Shown: in pieces, positions 63,720-64,000 of the stretch | How positions within the stretch are numbered: position 1 is the first letter of the stretch | Layout of the letters: each line of letters opens with the position of its first letter | Origin: Chitinophagales bacterium | GTDB lineage: Bacteria; Bacteroidota; Bacteroidia; Chitinophagales; Chitinophagaceae | Assembly (NCBI GenBank): GCA_020636505.1 | Contig: JACJXR010000001.1 | Coordinates: forward strand, 558,001 to 622,000 | Direction of reading: 5' to 3' | DNA: 64,000 nt | Made by a program: the position numbers and the translations under genes | Notes under the pieces: model-generated | What the model saw: the letters and a program-made list of their open reading frames with translations, nothing else | The model's database searches: none | Told to the model about the DNA's origin: nothing

Positions 63720-64000
63720 TTTTATCTTTAGTTTTATTGAGAAATGCTTTACTTACAATTGCCTTCTTTTGTTTCAATTCTTTTTCTGAAATAGGATTAT
63801 ACTCGACTTTAACCCTATATCCTTTAATTCGCTTTTCAGTAGTTGCTTCTTTAGCAATTTCTGCGTCAAGCAAAGATATAAATGCATCAGGAGTGCAGAT
63901 AAATATTTTTTCTTGATTCTTATTGGAAATCTCAAGCTTTACTTTCTCTGAAATATTCTCAAGGGTCTTTTGATTTGAACTACAGCTGACAACTAAGTCA
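63715..64000 (-). CDS. Unrecognised protein, C-terminal 94 residues (partial)
   Basis: An open frame enters from the right edge on the minus strand and ends at a TAG at 63715-63717. It reads DLVVSCSSNQKTLENIS, then KIFICTPDAFISLLDAE, KRIKGYRVKVEYNPIS, and a Lys-rich end (LNKTKDKK). The alternation of hydrophobic strands (DLVVSC, KIFICTP) and helices suggests the C-terminal alpha/beta domain of a larger protein. I do not recognise the family. It is convergent with the LRAT gene, 7 bases apart, and belongs to the cargo of the comM element. Confidence 0.75.
   Translation of the reverse strand, partial: DLVVSCSSNQKTLENISEKVKLEISNKNQEKIFICTPDAFISLLDAEIAKEATTEKRIKGYRVKVEYNPISEKELKQKKAIVSKAFLNKTKDKK

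Larger units (their letters stand above)
61627..64000. mobile_element. Serine-recombinase element inserted in comM (right end outside the window)
   Basis: From the break in comM to the window edge, the DNA is visibly AT-richer than the neighbouring genes and holds a large serine recombinase at the junction, a small LRAT-domain gene and a convergent unknown gene. The arrangement (recombinase at one end, reading into the target gene) is that of an integrative element or prophage-like island. At least 2.37 kb are visible. No conjugation, phage structural or resistance gene is in view. Confidence 0.85.

Overview
The window comes from the chromosome of a Bacteroidota bacterium, most likely a member of the Chitinophagaceae or a close relative. 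The pointers are TonB-dependent receptors with carboxypeptidase-regulatory-like N-termini, three type IX secretion (T9SS) cargo proteins (two with gliding-motility/CHU_C C-termini, one with a type A tail), SprB repeats, a Bacteroidota-only DUF5606 protein, a short NuoG, and promoter boxes matching the Bacteroidota -7 consensus TAnnTTTG. Nearly all of it is compact housekeeping and envelope sequence. No gene-free stretch exceeds 300 bases, and I found no tRNA, rRNA or CRISPR array.

Regions: (1) 1-13.9 kb holds a DUF4197 protein, a TonB receptor, an ETR1-like PAS sensor with no ATPase domain, feoB, a T9SS cargo protein, a lipocalin, an AlkC-like repair protein, an M28 peptidase, scpB and an orphan lipoprotein. 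(2) 14.2-28.1 kb is a complete minus-strand complex I operon, nuoA-N, read from one good promoter at 28.1 kb and interrupted between nuoE and nuoF by two non-nuo genes. (3) 28.2-32.0 kb is a divergent LytS/LytTR-type two-component pair. (4) 32.0-37.2 kb is a surface-polysaccharide cluster: two GT2 enzymes, a methyltransferase, UDP-galactopyranose mutase and a flippase. (5) 37.5-42.1 kb is a giant SprB-repeat T9SS adhesin-like protein. (6) 42.1-48.4 kb holds DUF5606, pssA-purS-rsmI, two small 11-mer-type lipoproteins, an ECF sigma factor followed by an anti-sigma-like/trypsin-like fusion, tatC and rpiB. (7) 48.4-52.1 kb is a TonB receptor and a T9SS-sorted protein that looks like two tandem HmuY domains, a candidate haem-uptake pair. 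(8) 52.2-60.5 kb holds asd, an ABC exporter, a TlpA-like protein, an LpxH-like phosphoesterase, a glycosyltransferase, a PaaG-like crotonase and a histidine-bearing membrane protein of unknown function.

(9) At 60.6 kb the DNA-uptake gene comM is cut at its sensor-1 motif by a mobile element running off the right edge. Its first gene is a large serine recombinase whose last codons lie inside comM. The cargo seen here is a small LRAT/H-REV107-like putative thiol acyltransferase or phospholipase with a C-terminal membrane anchor, and the 3' end of an unrecognised convergent gene. This element is the best candidate for something new. The HmuY-like pair, the ETR1-like pseudo-receptor and the sigma/protease-fusion pair come next.
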